This document shows, piece after piece, positions 40,456 to 49,708 of a stretch of DNA of 64,000 nucleotides. Position numbers and translations under genes: made by a program. Under the pieces are notes generated by a model that was given only the letters and a program-made list of their open reading frames with translations, ran no database searches and was not told where the DNA came from. Position 1 is the first letter of the stretch; each line of letters starts with the position of its first letter. This DNA comes from Devosia sp. (GTDB taxonomy: Bacteria; Pseudomonadota; Alphaproteobacteria; Rhizobiales; Devosiaceae), in contig NZ_JANQAH010000010.1 in assembly GCF_024707125.1 (NCBI RefSeq), positions 1 through 64,000 on the forward strand, in the 5' to 3' direction.

Positions 40456-42033
40456 TCACCCATCCGGTACGCCAACGAAGGCATCCATGTCCTCGAGCCG
40501 CGCCGCCTCCTGCGCCGGCTTGTCCCACCGGATCCTGCTTATCCGCGGGAACCGCAGCGCCACGCCAGATTTGTGCCGCCCGCTCTTTTGCGCCGAGTCA
40601 AACGCCACCTCGAAAACCAGCTCCTTCTTCACCTCGCGCACCGGCCCGAAACTGCCCGTAGTATTGGCGCGGATCCACTTGTCGAGCTGCTTGAGCTCCT
40701 CATCGGTAAAGCCGAAATAGGCTTTTCCGATCGGCACGATCTCGTTCCCTTTCCAGACCCCAAACGTGTAGTCCGAATAATAGGAACTGCGCTTGCCATG
40801 CCCACGCTGCGCATACATCAGCACCGCGTCGACGACATTGGGATCGCGCTTCCACTTGAACCAGAACCCCTTGGGCCGCCCCGGCACATAGGGCGCCGTC
40901 CTGAGTTTGATCATCACCCCTTCATGGCCATGCTCGTCGGCGCCCTGCCGGCGCAACCTTCCGAGATCATCCCAATCCCCAAATGGCAGCACTTCGGAGA
41001 GATCGAGCCGCGTCTGCGGATTCCTCTGAAACCACGCTTCCAGCCGCGCCCGCCGCTCTTCCCAGCCGAGCGCGCGAACATCCTCCTCGCCATCAAAGAG
41101 CATGTCATAGACGCGCACAAAGGCCGGCAGCTCCTGCATCTGCTTGGCCTGGGCCACCTTGCGGTTCAGCCGCTGCTGCAGGTCGTTGAAACTCCTCGCA
41201 TCAAAGTCATGCCCGACCAGCAATTCGCCATCGAGCACCGCCCGGCCCATGACATTGTCCACGACATCGGGAAACGAGGCGCTGATCTCGTCGCCCGTAC
41301 GCGAAAACATCGACACACCCTGCGCACCCAATACCAGCTGCACACGGATCCCATCCCATTTCCACTCGGCGGAAAAATCCCGGGGATCGAGTTTTTCAAA
41401 ATCCTTGTCCTCGATTGGGTTGGACAGCATCAGCGGATGAAACCGCGCCGCATTGTCGATATCCGGCCGCCCCGCCTTGCCCTCGAGCCAGGCAAAAAGA
41501 TTGGCATAGGGCGGCTTCAGCCCATGCCAGACCTCCTCAATGTCCTGCAGTTCCACCCCGCTCATCTCCGCCAGCGCGGTCTTGGCCAACCGCGCCGAAA
41601 CGCCAATGCGCAGCGCCCCGGTCGCGAGCTTTACCAGCGCCCAGCGCTCATGAATGGCGGCCTGACTAAGGAGCCCACCAATCACCCTCGGCAACTCCGC
41701 CTTGCTGGTGTGATTGAGGAGATCAACAAGCTCGGAAAGCCGCGGCAATTCCCCCTCGGCCTTATGCGGCCAGATCAGTGCAATGGTTTCGCCGAGATCG
41801 CCGACATAGTCATAGCTCAGCGCAAACAGCGTCTCGTCGACCTCCGCCAGCACCGTCTCGCGCAGCAGCGCCGGCTTCACATTGCGGATGTCCATCTCGC
41901 TTGTAAGAACTGCCAGCGCGATGCCGCGATCCGGGTCCGGCACCTCGACAAAATACCGCTTCAGTGCCTCCAGTTTTCGCGTGCGCGACGGCGTCAAAGC
42001 GAGCAGTTCCAGGAGGTCGGCAAAACGCTTCAT
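40456..42033 (-). CDS. ATP-dependent DNA ligase
   Basis: The 525-residue ligase seals nicks using ATP. The adenylated lysine K225 is in the motif AEWKWDGIR. Further nucleotidyltransferase motifs are SRTGDEISASFPD, VLDGELLV, GHEGVMIKL and the OB-fold motif WFKWKRD. It has the N-terminal DNA-binding domain of the LigB/LigC group but no LigD polymerase or Ku-linked domain. It overlaps the exonuclease gene by ATGA, the usual ligase-associated pair in proteobacteria. A role in DNA repair is expected. Confidence 0.93.
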   Translation of the reverse strand: MKRFADLLELLALTPSRTRKLEALKRYFVEVPDPDRGIALAVLTSEMDIRNVKPALLRETVLAEVDETLFALSYDYVGDLGETIALIWPHKAEGELPRLSELVDLLNHTSKAELPRVIGGLLSQAAIHERWALVKLATGALRIGVSARLAKTALAEMSGVELQDIEEVWHGLKPPYANLFAWLEGKAGRPDIDNAARFHPLMLSNPIEDKDFEKLDPRDFSAEWKWDGIRVQLVLGAQGVSMFSRTGDEISASFPDVVDNVMGRAVLDGELLVGHDFDARSFNDLQQRLNRKVAQAKQMQELPAFVRVYDMLFDGEEDVRALGWEERRARLEAWFQRNPQTRLDLSEVLPFGDWDDLGRLRRQGADEHGHEGVMIKLRTAPYVPGRPKGFWFKWKRDPNVVDAVLMYAQRGHGKRSSYYSDYTFGVWKGNEIVPIGKAYFGFTDEELKQLDKWIRANTTGSFGPVREVKKELVFEVAFDSAQKSGRHKSGVALRFPRISRIRWDKPAQEAARLEDMDAFVGVPDG

Positions 42034-43034
42034 TCCCCGCCCTCCCCGCCATCGTCATCGAGCCCCGGCAGGGCCAGCGGCTCGGCCTTGAGCCCCTGCT
42101 TCTTGCACCAATAGACCAGCGCATCCTCGCGGCCATGCGTCACCCAGACGGTCTCAGCCCCGCTTTCGAGGATCGAGACATTGAGTTCGCCCCAGTCGCA
42201 ATGGTCCGAAATCACCAGCGGCAGTTCCGCCAGCGCCTGTCGCGCCCGCTGTTTCACGCTCATCCAGCCCGAAGCCTGGCACACGACCGGATCGGGAAAA
42301 CGCCGGCTCCAGCGATCGCGAATGGCCGCAGGCGGCGCAATGACGATCTGCCCCATCATCTCCGCCTTGCCCATGCCCGTCGCCGGCAAGAGTTCCCCGA
42401 GCTCCACCCCCAGCGCCTGATAAAGCTCGCAGAGCCTGATCATCGCGCCATGGAGATAAATCGGCCTGTCCCACCCGGCATCGCGCAACAGCGCAATCAC
42501 CCGCTGCGCCTTGCCCAGCGCATAGCAGCCAATGAGATGGCTCCGCTCCGGCTGCGCCGCGACCGATTTCAGCAGTCGCGCAATCTCATCCTTGGGGTCA
42601 GGATGCTGAAAGACCGGTAGCCCAAAGGTGGCCTCGGTAATAAGCAGGTCACAAGCAACCGGCTCATAGGGCTGTGCCGTCCGATCCCGCAGCCGCTTGT
42701 AGTCGCCAGTGACCACCGCCCGCTGCCCCTCGGCCTCGATAAGCACCTGTGCCGAACCCAGAATGTGCCCCGCCGGAAACAACGTGACCGTCGCCCCATC
42801 AATCGTCAGCGGGTCATGAAAATCCAGCGCCTCAAACCGCCCGGCGCAATCCTCGCCATAGCGCACCTTCATGATCTCGATCGTATCGGGCGTCGCCAAC
42901 ACCGCCCCATGGCCCGAACGGGCGTGGTCGGCATGCCCATGAGTAATAATCGCCCGCGCCTTCGGCTCGGACGGATCAATCCAGGCGTCGATTGCGGGCA
43001 CATAGAGATTGCGGTCGATAACTGGCTTGTCCAT
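42030..43034 (-). CDS. Ligase-associated DNA exonuclease, metallo-beta-lactamase fold
   Basis: The 334-residue protein has the MBL motif THGHADHARSGHG (HxHxDH), then PAGHILGSAQV, VVTGDYKRLRD and a late SDHCDWGEL. This is the pattern of mRNA 3'-end processing factor/YSH1-like nucleases that accompany bacterial ATP-dependent ligases. ATG 43034 gives MDKPVIDRNLYVP. A longer frame to 43139 adds cysteine- and tryptophan-rich text without family character. Its stop overlaps the ligase start. The helicase and PdeM genes that complete this cluster elsewhere are not here. Confidence 0.9.
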   Translation of the reverse strand: MDKPVIDRNLYVPAIDAWIDPSEPKARAIITHGHADHARSGHGAVLATPDTIEIMKVRYGEDCAGRFEALDFHDPLTIDGATVTLFPAGHILGSAQVLIEAEGQRAVVTGDYKRLRDRTAQPYEPVACDLLITEATFGLPVFQHPDPKDEIARLLKSVAAQPERSHLIGCYALGKAQRVIALLRDAGWDRPIYLHGAMIRLCELYQALGVELGELLPATGMGKAEMMGQIVIAPPAAIRDRWSRRFPDPVVCQASGWMSVKQRARQALAELPLVISDHCDWGELNVSILESGAETVWVTHGREDALVYWCKKQGLKAEPLALPGLDDDGGEGGE

Positions 43035-43220
43035 CAGACTCTCCACAACGGCAAAATCAGCCACCCGGTTCAGACAACACGGCAATTTCGGCACGGCAGG
43101 TTCTGCCGCGAGGCAACGCCAGCGCCCGCCAACCCACAAAATCCCCAGGAGTCACGGCCTCCCGGCACTGGCAAGCTCCTTGCATTGATTGAGACACCAT
43201 CCCTCCTGTCATGGTCTGTC

Positions 43221-43526
43221 ATGATCACCTCCGCCTTGAGCTCCATCTCCCTCATCAACTCCCCGCTCAGCATGAGTTCGGGCAAGGTCACCAATCCGAT
43301 CAAGCCCAGTGCCGAGGAAGAATTCCTCGAAATCGCCCGCATGTCCCCGGCCGAACGCCTGCGCATGCAGATTCTGGAAAGCATGGGCATGAGCGAAGAC
43401 TCCGTCGCCTCAATGGATCCAGAGGCCCGCGATGCCATCGAGGACGAAATCAGCCGCCGCATGATGCAAGCGCTGACCGGCAAGGACGATGCCGAACCCG
43501 GCTCGCTCGTCGACATGATGGCCTAA
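43221..43526 (+). CDS. Conserved hypothetical small protein
   Basis: The 101-residue product begins with a serine-rich segment (ITSALSSISLINSPLSMSSG) and continues with an acidic helical part (EEEFLEIARMSPAERLRMQILESMG, then MDPEARDAIEDEISRRM). I have an impression of similar proteins in alphaproteobacteria but do not know a function. The start ATG 43221 is preferred; a longer frame from 42765 overlaps the exonuclease gene. Confidence 0.65.
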   Translation: MITSALSSISLINSPLSMSSGKVTNPIKPSAEEEFLEIARMSPAERLRMQILESMGMSEDSVASMDPEARDAIEDEISRRMMQALTGKDDAEPGSLVDMMA

Positions 43527-43589
43527 AACCTTGCCAAGCCGGACGCCAACCGGCAAACCGGGGGCCAGGCCAACATTCGGGAACACGCC

Positions 43590-44603
43590 ATGCGCCGCAC
43601 GACCCACGCCCCCGGCACCGTCCATCGCTTGACCATCGACAGCAAGGCCCTCGCCGGCAATCGCCTCGGCGACCCGACAGAGCGTCTTGTCGACGTCTAC
43701 ATTCCCGCCGGCCATACCGGTGAAGGCCTGCCGCTGCTGGTCGATCTCGTCGGCTACACCGCCGGCGGCCCCGCCCACACGGCCTGGAAGAATTTCGGCG
43801 AAAACGTCCCCGAGCGCCTCGATCGCCTGATCGGCGACAAGAAAATGCCGCCCGTCGTCGTCGCCTTCCCCGATTGTTTTTCCCGCCTCGGCGGCAATCA
43901 ATATGTGAACAGCCCCATTCTCGGAAATTATGAGGACTTCCTCACCGCCGAAATGGTCCCCTTCGTGGAACAAAAGTTCGCCTGCGGCGGCAGTGGCAAG
44001 CGCGGCGTCTTCGGCAAATCCTCAGGCGGCTTCGGCTCGCTGGTCCATGCCATGCTGCACGCCGATTTCTGGTCTGCCGCCGCCAGCCATTCGGGCGATG
44101 CCGGCTTTGAAAATCTCTATATCCCGGAATTCCCCAACAGCCTGCGGGCGCTGGCGAAATCAGACAATTCCATCGAAATCTGGATGCGCGCCTTTGAAGC
44201 CAAGGAGAAGATCGACGGCAAGGACACGCTCCTGCTCATGATCCTCGCCCAGGCCGCCAGCTTTGACCCCGATCCGGAACCGAGCACCTTCCTCGGCCTG
44301 CGCCTGCCCGTCACTCTGGACACTTGCGAACTGATCGAAGAGCGCTGGGCCAATTGGCTGAAATGGGACCCGGCCCGGATGGTCGAAACCCACGCAAAAT
44401 CCATCGCCAAACTGAAGGGCTTTTATTTCGATTGCGGCACCGAGGATCAGTACAACATCCTCTACGGCTCCCGCCGCATCCACCGCACGCTCGACCAGAA
44501 GGGCATCGCCCACCGCTACGAGGAATTCCCGGACAATCATTCCAGCGTCGATTACCGCATGGATATCAGCCTGCCATTCCTCGCAGAAACGCTGAGCCGC
44601 TAG
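43590..44603 (+). CDS. Putative esterase (esterase D family)
   Basis: The 337-residue alpha/beta hydrolase has the nucleophile elbow FGKSSGGFGS near residue 141, an early DVYIPAGHTGEGLPLLVDLVG strand and a late histidine in FPDNHSSVDYR. No signal peptide is seen. Esterase D-like proteins hydrolyse short acyl or siderophore esters; the substrate here cannot be told. It converges with slyX with only three bases between the stops. Confidence 0.75.
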   Translation: MRRTTHAPGTVHRLTIDSKALAGNRLGDPTERLVDVYIPAGHTGEGLPLLVDLVGYTAGGPAHTAWKNFGENVPERLDRLIGDKKMPPVVVAFPDCFSRLGGNQYVNSPILGNYEDFLTAEMVPFVEQKFACGGSGKRGVFGKSSGGFGSLVHAMLHADFWSAAASHSGDAGFENLYIPEFPNSLRALAKSDNSIEIWMRAFEAKEKIDGKDTLLLMILAQAASFDPDPEPSTFLGLRLPVTLDTCELIEERWANWLKWDPARMVETHAKSIAKLKGFYFDCGTEDQYNILYGSRRIHRTLDQKGIAHRYEEFPDNHSSVDYRMDISLPFLAETLSR

Positions 44604-44606
44604 AAC

Positions 44607-44819
44607 TCAGTAATGCGGCGGTGGCTTTTCGCTTGATGGATCAGCGATATAGCCGCCGCTGCGCACCTGCTCTTCCATGACCTCGATCTTGCGCCGCAGC
44701 TGCTCGATCACGGTCCACTGCTCGGTGATGACGGCGTTGAGATCCTCGATGGTCTGGTCCTGGAAAGCCACACGGCTTTCGAGGCGCTCAAGCCGCTCGT
44801 TCTGATCCTGATCTGCCAT
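44607..44819 (-). CDS. slyX: SlyX protein
   Basis: The 70-residue protein is a short coiled coil (RLERLESRVAFQDQTIEDLN, then VIEQLRRKIEVMEEQV) ending in PPPHY, the conserved SlyX terminus. Its function is not established. ATG 44819 gives MADQDQNERLERLE. A longer frame upstream is arginine-rich and unlike the family. Confidence 0.9.
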   Translation of the reverse strand: MADQDQNERLERLESRVAFQDQTIEDLNAVITEQWTVIEQLRRKIEVMEEQVRSGGYIADPSSEKPPPHY

Positions 44820-44965
44820 GGCCGCTTCCTTGCAAAGACCGGCCCCAGATAGTCCTCGCCACCGTCCTCCGCAAGTTATCCCTACACGGGAGAGTGTTAA
44901 CCCAATGGGGAACCTCTCACCCTCCAGAGCCATTGACTCCCGACAATGAACAGTGGGAGCCGCAA

Positions 44966-45514
44966 ATGGCGACCTTGACGGCGAAAGAAAATAGCCTGCA
45001 TCCGACCGCCCACGCGGTCGATTTCGGCGCCCTGGCACGCCTGGCGCTCTCAGCCGTTCTGCCGCTTGCTGCCTTTGGCGCCGCCAATTTCCTGGCCGAA
45101 GCTGCCGGCCTCCAGCCGCACTTCTTCTCGCCTGCCGGACTTCCCGGCTGGGCCGGTGCCGCCATTCATCTCGTCCTGCTGTTTTCCGTCGGTCTCGCCA
45201 TTGGCCTTGCCGCGAACAAGAACGGCAATGTCCTTCCCTGGGGCATCGCGCTCGTCGCAGCCATGATCGCATTTCCTTTCCCCGCTGCCGCGCTCGATTC
45301 CCTTGCTCTGGCGCTGGTCATGACCACGGTCCTGCTCCTCGCCCTGGCCACGAGCCTGCGTGTCGCCACGGCCTCCCGTCTTGGCGGCTGGTTGATGCTG
45401 CCGGTCCTTGTTTGGGTCGGCTTTGGCGCCGCTCTCGGCCTTGCTGTCGCTGCCGCCTGGAGCCCGCCCTTCGCCTTGATCAACGCTCAAAATCCGGCAC
45501 CAGCAGCAAGCTAG
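44966..45514 (+). CDS. Integral membrane protein, possibly TspO/MBR family
   Basis: The 182-residue product has about five hydrophobic helices. FFSPAGLPGWAGAAIHLVLL and the final GGWLMLPVLVWVGFGAALGL resemble TspO/MBR tryptophan-rich sensory proteins, which bind porphyrins. Several of the family tryptophans are missing, so the match is divergent. ATG 44966 lies 10 bases after GGGAG. It is divergent from slyX. Confidence 0.5.
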   Translation: MATLTAKENSLHPTAHAVDFGALARLALSAVLPLAAFGAANFLAEAAGLQPHFFSPAGLPGWAGAAIHLVLLFSVGLAIGLAANKNGNVLPWGIALVAAMIAFPFPAAALDSLALALVMTTVLLLALATSLRVATASRLGGWLMLPVLVWVGFGAALGLAVAAAWSPPFALINAQNPAPAAS

Positions 45515-45594
45515 GCCAGTTACCGCAAAGTGCCTTCTTGCGAGCCGCGCCTCTGCGTTCCATGTGAGGGCAATCTCATCTACTGGAGCGCAAG

Positions 45595-46233
45595 ATGGCT
45601 CGCTTGCTCAAGATCGATGTCTTTACCGATGTCGTATGCCCCTGGTGCCTCGTCGGCTCGGCCCGTCTGGACCAGGCCCTCGCCAAACTCCCCGAAGACG
45701 TTGAAGTGGTCGTTGAAAACCACCCCTTCTATCTCGACCCCACCGTTCCGCCCGAAGGCGTCGATGTCGGCGAAATGCTGAAGGCCAAGTATGGCCGCGA
45801 CCCCAAGGAAATGTGGGCGCGCGTTGAAGGCGAAGCCAAGAAGGCCGGCATCGATCTCGACCTCTCCCAGCAGCCGCGCATGTTCAATACTGCCAAGGCG
45901 CACACCATTACCCGGCTCTCAAAGCCCAATGGCAATCAGCACGAACTCGCCAATGCCATTGCCGAGGCCTATTTCCTCGACCACCAGCAGATCAACGACG
46001 ACAATACGCTGGCCGATGTCGCGGTGAAATTCGGCTGGGACCGCGGCGACGCGCTCGACGCCATGAACGACGCCAACGAGCTCTCGATCACCGAACAGCT
46101 CGCGACCTCCGCCGCCCAGCAGGGCATTCGCGGCGTTCCCTTCTTCGTCTTCGGCGAGAAATACGCCCTGTCAGGCGCCCAGCCCGACGAGGTCTTTGCC
46201 CAGGCGCTCGACAAGACGATTTCCGAACTGTGA
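45595..46233 (+). CDS. DsbA-family oxidoreductase (FrnE-like)
   Basis: The 212-residue protein has a thioredoxin-like fold with the active motif C15-P-W-C18 in DVVCPWCLVG, the long helical insert, and a cis-proline loop GIRGVPFFVFG near residue 180. It has no signal peptide, so it belongs to the cytoplasmic FrnE/2-hydroxychromene-carboxylate isomerase-like branch. GGAG lies 10 bases before the ATG. The exact thiol substrate is unknown. Confidence 0.88.
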   Translation: MARLLKIDVFTDVVCPWCLVGSARLDQALAKLPEDVEVVVENHPFYLDPTVPPEGVDVGEMLKAKYGRDPKEMWARVEGEAKKAGIDLDLSQQPRMFNTAKAHTITRLSKPNGNQHELANAIAEAYFLDHQQINDDNTLADVAVKFGWDRGDALDAMNDANELSITEQLATSAAQQGIRGVPFFVFGEKYALSGAQPDEVFAQALDKTISEL

Positions 46234-46239
46234 CCCCAG

Positions 46240-46284
46240 GCATGTCTCCCGAAAGTGGCCACTGGTTTCGGGACAAAGACATGC
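46240..46284. repeat. Palindromic intergenic element, GCATG type, copy 2
   Basis: GCATGTCTCCCGAAAGTGG and TTTCGGGACAAAGACATGC form an imperfect palindrome. It aligns over its whole length with the element at 5974-6018. It lies 7 bases after the DsbA-like gene. Confidence 0.65.
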
Positions 46285-46339
46285 TCAAAGACGTCGGGCC
46301 TGCTATAGGCTAGGCAAAAGTCTGTTCGGGAACACGCCG

Positions 46340-47152
46340 GTGAAACTCATCCGCATCGGGGCCATTGCCCTCGTCCTCCTGGTCCTCGTGGTTTACACGG
46401 GGGCCGTGGGCTTCATGTATTTCAACCAGCGCGCCCTGCAATATGAGGCGACGGGCGAAATAACGCCCCTCGCCGAAGCGCTCCTTCCCAACGCCGAGGA
46501 AATTTCCATCCCCGTCGATGGCGCCGTCATCAATGGGTGGTACCAGCCGCCCCAGCCCGGCAAGCCGCTGATCGTCTACTACAAGGGCAATTCCGGCAGT
46601 TTTTCTGGCGAACACGTCCGCTACGAACGCTTCGTCTCGGAGGGCTTTGGCTTTCTCGCCTTCGATTATCGCGGTTTTCCCATGTCTCCCGGCACCATCA
46701 CCGAAGCCGGCATTTTGGCCGACGCCATCGCCGCCTATGACTGGGCCGCGACGCAAAACGTTCCCATCGTCATCTGGGGCCGCTCGCTCGGTACGGGCCC
46801 GGCGACCTATGTCGCCAGCGAGCGGGACGCCAAAGCGCTGCTGCTCGAAACGCCCTTCCTTTCCGCCGTCACGGTCGCCGCCGAGCGCTATCCCATTCTT
46901 CCGGTGAACTGGGTCATGCTCGACCAGTTCCGCTCCAATGAGTGGATCGCCGATGTTACCGAGCCCGTCATGGTCGCCCACGGCACCGGTGACCGCACCA
47001 TCGACGTCTCCAATGGCGAACGCCTCTATGCCCTCGCCCCCAATCCCGACGAACTCTGGATCGTCCCCGACGCCGGCCATTCCGACCTCTGGAAAGCCGG
47101 CATCTGGGACAAGGCCAGGGCCTTCTTCATCCGCGCGGGCGCAGTGAACTGA
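46340..47152 (+). CDS. Membrane-anchored alpha/beta hydrolase (BEM46/ABHD13-like)
   Basis: The 270-residue protein starts with a membrane helix (RIGAIALVLLVLVVYTGAVGFMYF) and then an alpha/beta hydrolase domain: FDYRGFPMSPG, the elbow WGRSLGTGPA and a late DAGHSDLW. This order is typical of the BEM46/ABHD13 group, which faces the periplasm or is membrane-bound. GTG 46340 follows GGGA at 46328-46331. Substrate unknown. Confidence 0.8.
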   Translation: MKLIRIGAIALVLLVLVVYTGAVGFMYFNQRALQYEATGEITPLAEALLPNAEEISIPVDGAVINGWYQPPQPGKPLIVYYKGNSGSFSGEHVRYERFVSEGFGFLAFDYRGFPMSPGTITEAGILADAIAAYDWAATQNVPIVIWGRSLGTGPATYVASERDAKALLLETPFLSAVTVAAERYPILPVNWVMLDQFRSNEWIADVTEPVMVAHGTGDRTIDVSNGERLYALAPNPDELWIVPDAGHSDLWKAGIWDKARAFFIRAGAVN

Positions 47153-47170
47153 CAAAGCCTATCTAGACCA

Positions 47171-48385
47171 ATGACCGACCAGACCAGCACAGTTTCACCC
47201 GCCATGTCCGGTCGCCGCACGGCCATCATCGGCGGCCTCATGGTGGCAACGGGCCCCCTGAGCCTCACGCTCTACGCCCCGGCCCTCCCTTCCCTCGTCA
47301 CCGATCTCGGCACCAATGATGCCGGCGGCAAGCTGACCCTCACGGTCTATTTCGCCGCCTTCGCGCTCGCCCAGCTCATCTGTGGCCCGCTCTCCGATCG
47401 CTTCGGCCGCCGCGCCACCGGCATCGCCTTCTTCGCCATCTACGTCCTCGGCGGTCTTGTCGCCACCTTCGCCCCGAGCCTCGAAGTCCTGCTCCTCGGC
47501 CGCGTGCTGCAAGGCTTTGGCGTCTCCGCCGGCGTCGCCCTGTCGCGCGCCATGGTGCGCGATCTCTTTGTCGGACGCGAAGCCATCGGCATCCTCACCC
47601 TGATCAATCTCGTGCTGACCGTCGCGCCCGCCGTCGCCCCGACCCTCGGCAGCGTCATCATGCTCGTCGGCACATGGCACGTCATGTTCGTGGTCATGGC
47701 GGGCTTCGGCCTCGCCATCATCGCCCTGCTCGGCTTTTCCGCCCGCGAAACCCTGCCCGAAGATCGGCGCGTCCCGCTAAAACCGTCCACCATCATCGGC
47801 AATTACGGCCGCCTGCTCCGCGCCCCGGCCTTCCTCCTGCCCGCCGGCACCCTCGCCGCTGCCTTCGGTGGCTTCTATGCCTCCGCCGCCCTGCTGCCCT
47901 TCGTGCTCATCGACCAGATCGGCCTGACGCCCTTCCAGTTCGCCATGGCCATGCTGATCCAGACCGGCTCCTTCATCACCGGCAACCTCATTGCCGCGCG
48001 CCTCTCCAAGCATCTCGATGGCTGGCAACTGGTCGCCATAGGGCTCGTGCTGATCGCCCTCGCCGGCCTCGGCTACGCCGCGGGTCCGCGCCTCTGGCCC
48101 AATGAGGTCCTGGCCGTAATGATCCCGGTCGGCTTCTGGATGCTCTCGCTCGCTTGCCTCAGCCCCAGCGCCACGGCCGCCGCCATGTCCGGCTTCGGCG
48201 AAATCGCCGGCTCTGCCGGTGCGCTGACCGGCTTCTTCCAGATGGGCGGCGGCTTTCTGGCGTCCCTCGCCCGCACGCTCTTCTTCCCCGAAGCCCGCAC
48301 GGCCCTCGTCACACTCATGCCCGGCCTTGCCGCCCTCGCGATCGTTCTCGCGCTGACCGACCTCTGGCGCCTGCGCCGGGCCTAG
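47171..48385 (+). CDS. MFS multidrug exporter, Bcr/CflA type
   Basis: The 404-residue protein has twelve predicted membrane helices and the MFS motif GPLSDRFGRRATG between helices 2 and 3. It also has the Bcr/CflA-type RAMVRDLFVGREA segment after helix 4. Family members export drugs or small metabolites by proton antiport. It begins 18 bases after the hydrolase stop, so the two may be cotranscribed. Confidence 0.9.
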   Translation: MTDQTSTVSPAMSGRRTAIIGGLMVATGPLSLTLYAPALPSLVTDLGTNDAGGKLTLTVYFAAFALAQLICGPLSDRFGRRATGIAFFAIYVLGGLVATFAPSLEVLLLGRVLQGFGVSAGVALSRAMVRDLFVGREAIGILTLINLVLTVAPAVAPTLGSVIMLVGTWHVMFVVMAGFGLAIIALLGFSARETLPEDRRVPLKPSTIIGNYGRLLRAPAFLLPAGTLAAAFGGFYASAALLPFVLIDQIGLTPFQFAMAMLIQTGSFITGNLIAARLSKHLDGWQLVAIGLVLIALAGLGYAAGPRLWPNEVLAVMIPVGFWMLSLACLSPSATAAAMSGFGEIAGSAGALTGFFQMGGGFLASLARTLFFPEARTALVTLMPGLAALAIVLALTDLWRLRRA

Positions 48386-48414
48386 AGCCAGCGCCCATCG
48401 CCCCTGTCCCCTCC

Positions 48415-48492
48415 ATCGTCATTGCCGGGCTTGTCCCGGCAATCCATCTCGCCTCCGCTGGGGACCACCGGGACAAGCCCGGTGGTGACGAT
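48415..48492. repeat. Mosaic REP-like cruciform, copy A
   Basis: The outer arms ATCGTCA and TGACGAT enclose two inner palindromes. The left one is ATTGCCGGG-CTTGT-CCCGGCAAT. The right one is CCACCGGG-ACAAG-CCCGGTGG. A copy with the two palindromes exchanged lies at 55480-55574. Confidence 0.75.
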
Positions 48493-48520
48493 CGTGGGGA
48501 AATACAAAACCCCAAAACAA

Positions 48521-48546
48521 AAACGCCGCCCCGAAGGACGGCGTTT
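48521..48546 (-). terminator. Terminator of rpsU
   Basis: AAACGCCG pairs with CGGCGTTT around a short loop closed by CC/GG. On the minus strand the T run TTTTTGTTTTGG follows. It starts 26 bases after the rpsU stop. Confidence 0.8.
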
Positions 48547-48572
48547 TCAAATTTTTCGACGCTTCGCGCTGA

Positions 48573-48800
48573 CTAGCTGCGCGGCGCCGGAGCGGCGATC
48601 AAGCCTTCGCGCTGTGCGCGCTTGCGAGCCAGCTTGCGGGCGCGACGAACGGCCTCGGCCTTCTGGCGAGCCTTCTTCTCAGAGGGCTTTTCGTAGTAGT
48701 TGCGCAGCTTCATTTCGCGGAAGACGCCTTCGCGCTGCAGCTTCTTCTTCAGGGCGCGCAGCGCCTGGTCTACATTGTTATCGCGAACGACTACTTGCAA
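48573..48800 (-). CDS. rpsU: 30S ribosomal protein S21
   Basis: The 75-residue basic protein [21 protein letters not shown] matches S21 through [21 protein letters not shown]. It has the longer lysine- and arginine-rich tail found in alphaproteobacteria. It binds the 30S platform near the anti-Shine-Dalgarno. It is a single gene with its own terminator. Confidence 0.97.
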   Translation of the reverse strand: MQVVVRDNNVDQALRALKKKLQREGVFREMKLRNYYEKPSEKKARQKAEAVRRARKLARKRAQREGLIAAPAPRS

Positions 48801-49015
48801 AGGTCAACTGCCCCTTCAAAGCTTTGGCAAATTGTTTTGGATAGGAGCGAAACAGCCATAACAACCACTTCGCCGACCAGCCGAGCCGGTCACCGTGGCG
48901 CGCTATATAGCTCGCCTCTTGCGACTTGTCCACATGCGAGTCAGGAAATTCGGCGTATTGCCTGAATTTCCGAAGCGGTCTACCGCTTCTTTACTGCTCT
49001 CAAGAGGTTGGACCC

Positions 49016-49708
49016 GTGCTCACCCCCATCGTCCTCCTGCCTGGTCTGCTCTGCGATGCCCGCCTCTGGCGCGACGTTGTCCTGCCCCTGCGGGACACCA
49101 TCGCGCCCATGGTCGCCGATCTCACGCTCGATGAATCCGTCGCCGCCATGGCAAGCCGCACTCTTGCGGCAGCACCGCCCAAATTCGCGCTGGCCGGCCT
49201 TTCCATGGGCGGCTATGTCGCGCTCGAAATCATGCGCCAGGCGCCCGACCGCGTCACCCACCTTGCCCTTCTCGACACCTCCGCCCGCCCCGACAGCGAC
49301 GAGCGCCGCGAGGCCCGGCGCAAGGGCATCGAAAACGTCAAACTCGGAAAATTCATCGGCGTCTCGCGCAGCCTGCTTCCAAGCCTTGTCGCCAAGCGCA
49401 ATCTCAACACGCCGCTCGCCGAGGAAGTGCAGGCCATGGCTGAACGCCTCGGCCAGGACGCCTATATCCGCCAGCAGCAGGCCATTTTGGGCCGTCCCGA
49501 TTCCCGCCCCGACCTCGCTGGCATCAAGATCCCGACCCTGATCGGCGTCGGCACCGAAGACGTCCTCACGCCCATGGAGCTGGCCGAGGAAATGGCCGCA
49601 ACCGTCCCCCATGCCGACATCGTCCGCTTCGCCAAAAGCGCCCACCTGCCGACCATGGAAAACCCCAAAGCCGTCGCCGACGCTTTCGGAAACTGGCTCG
49701 CCCGCTAG
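49016..49708 (+). CDS. Alpha/beta hydrolase
   Basis: The 230-residue protein shows IVLLPGLLCDARLW, the elbow LAGLSMGGYVALEIM and a late KSAHLPTMENP, giving a likely Ser-Asp-His triad. It resembles MenH/PcaD-like esterases. GTG 49016 has AGAGG about 8 bases upstream. An upstream ATG at 48926 would add 30 residues without family character. It is convergent with purK and the stops touch. Confidence 0.8.
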   Translation: MLTPIVLLPGLLCDARLWRDVVLPLRDTIAPMVADLTLDESVAAMASRTLAAAPPKFALAGLSMGGYVALEIMRQAPDRVTHLALLDTSARPDSDERREARRKGIENVKLGKFIGVSRSLLPSLVAKRNLNTPLAEEVQAMAERLGQDAYIRQQQAILGRPDSRPDLAGIKIPTLIGVGTEDVLTPMELAEEMAATVPHADIVRFAKSAHLPTMENPKAVADAFGNWLAR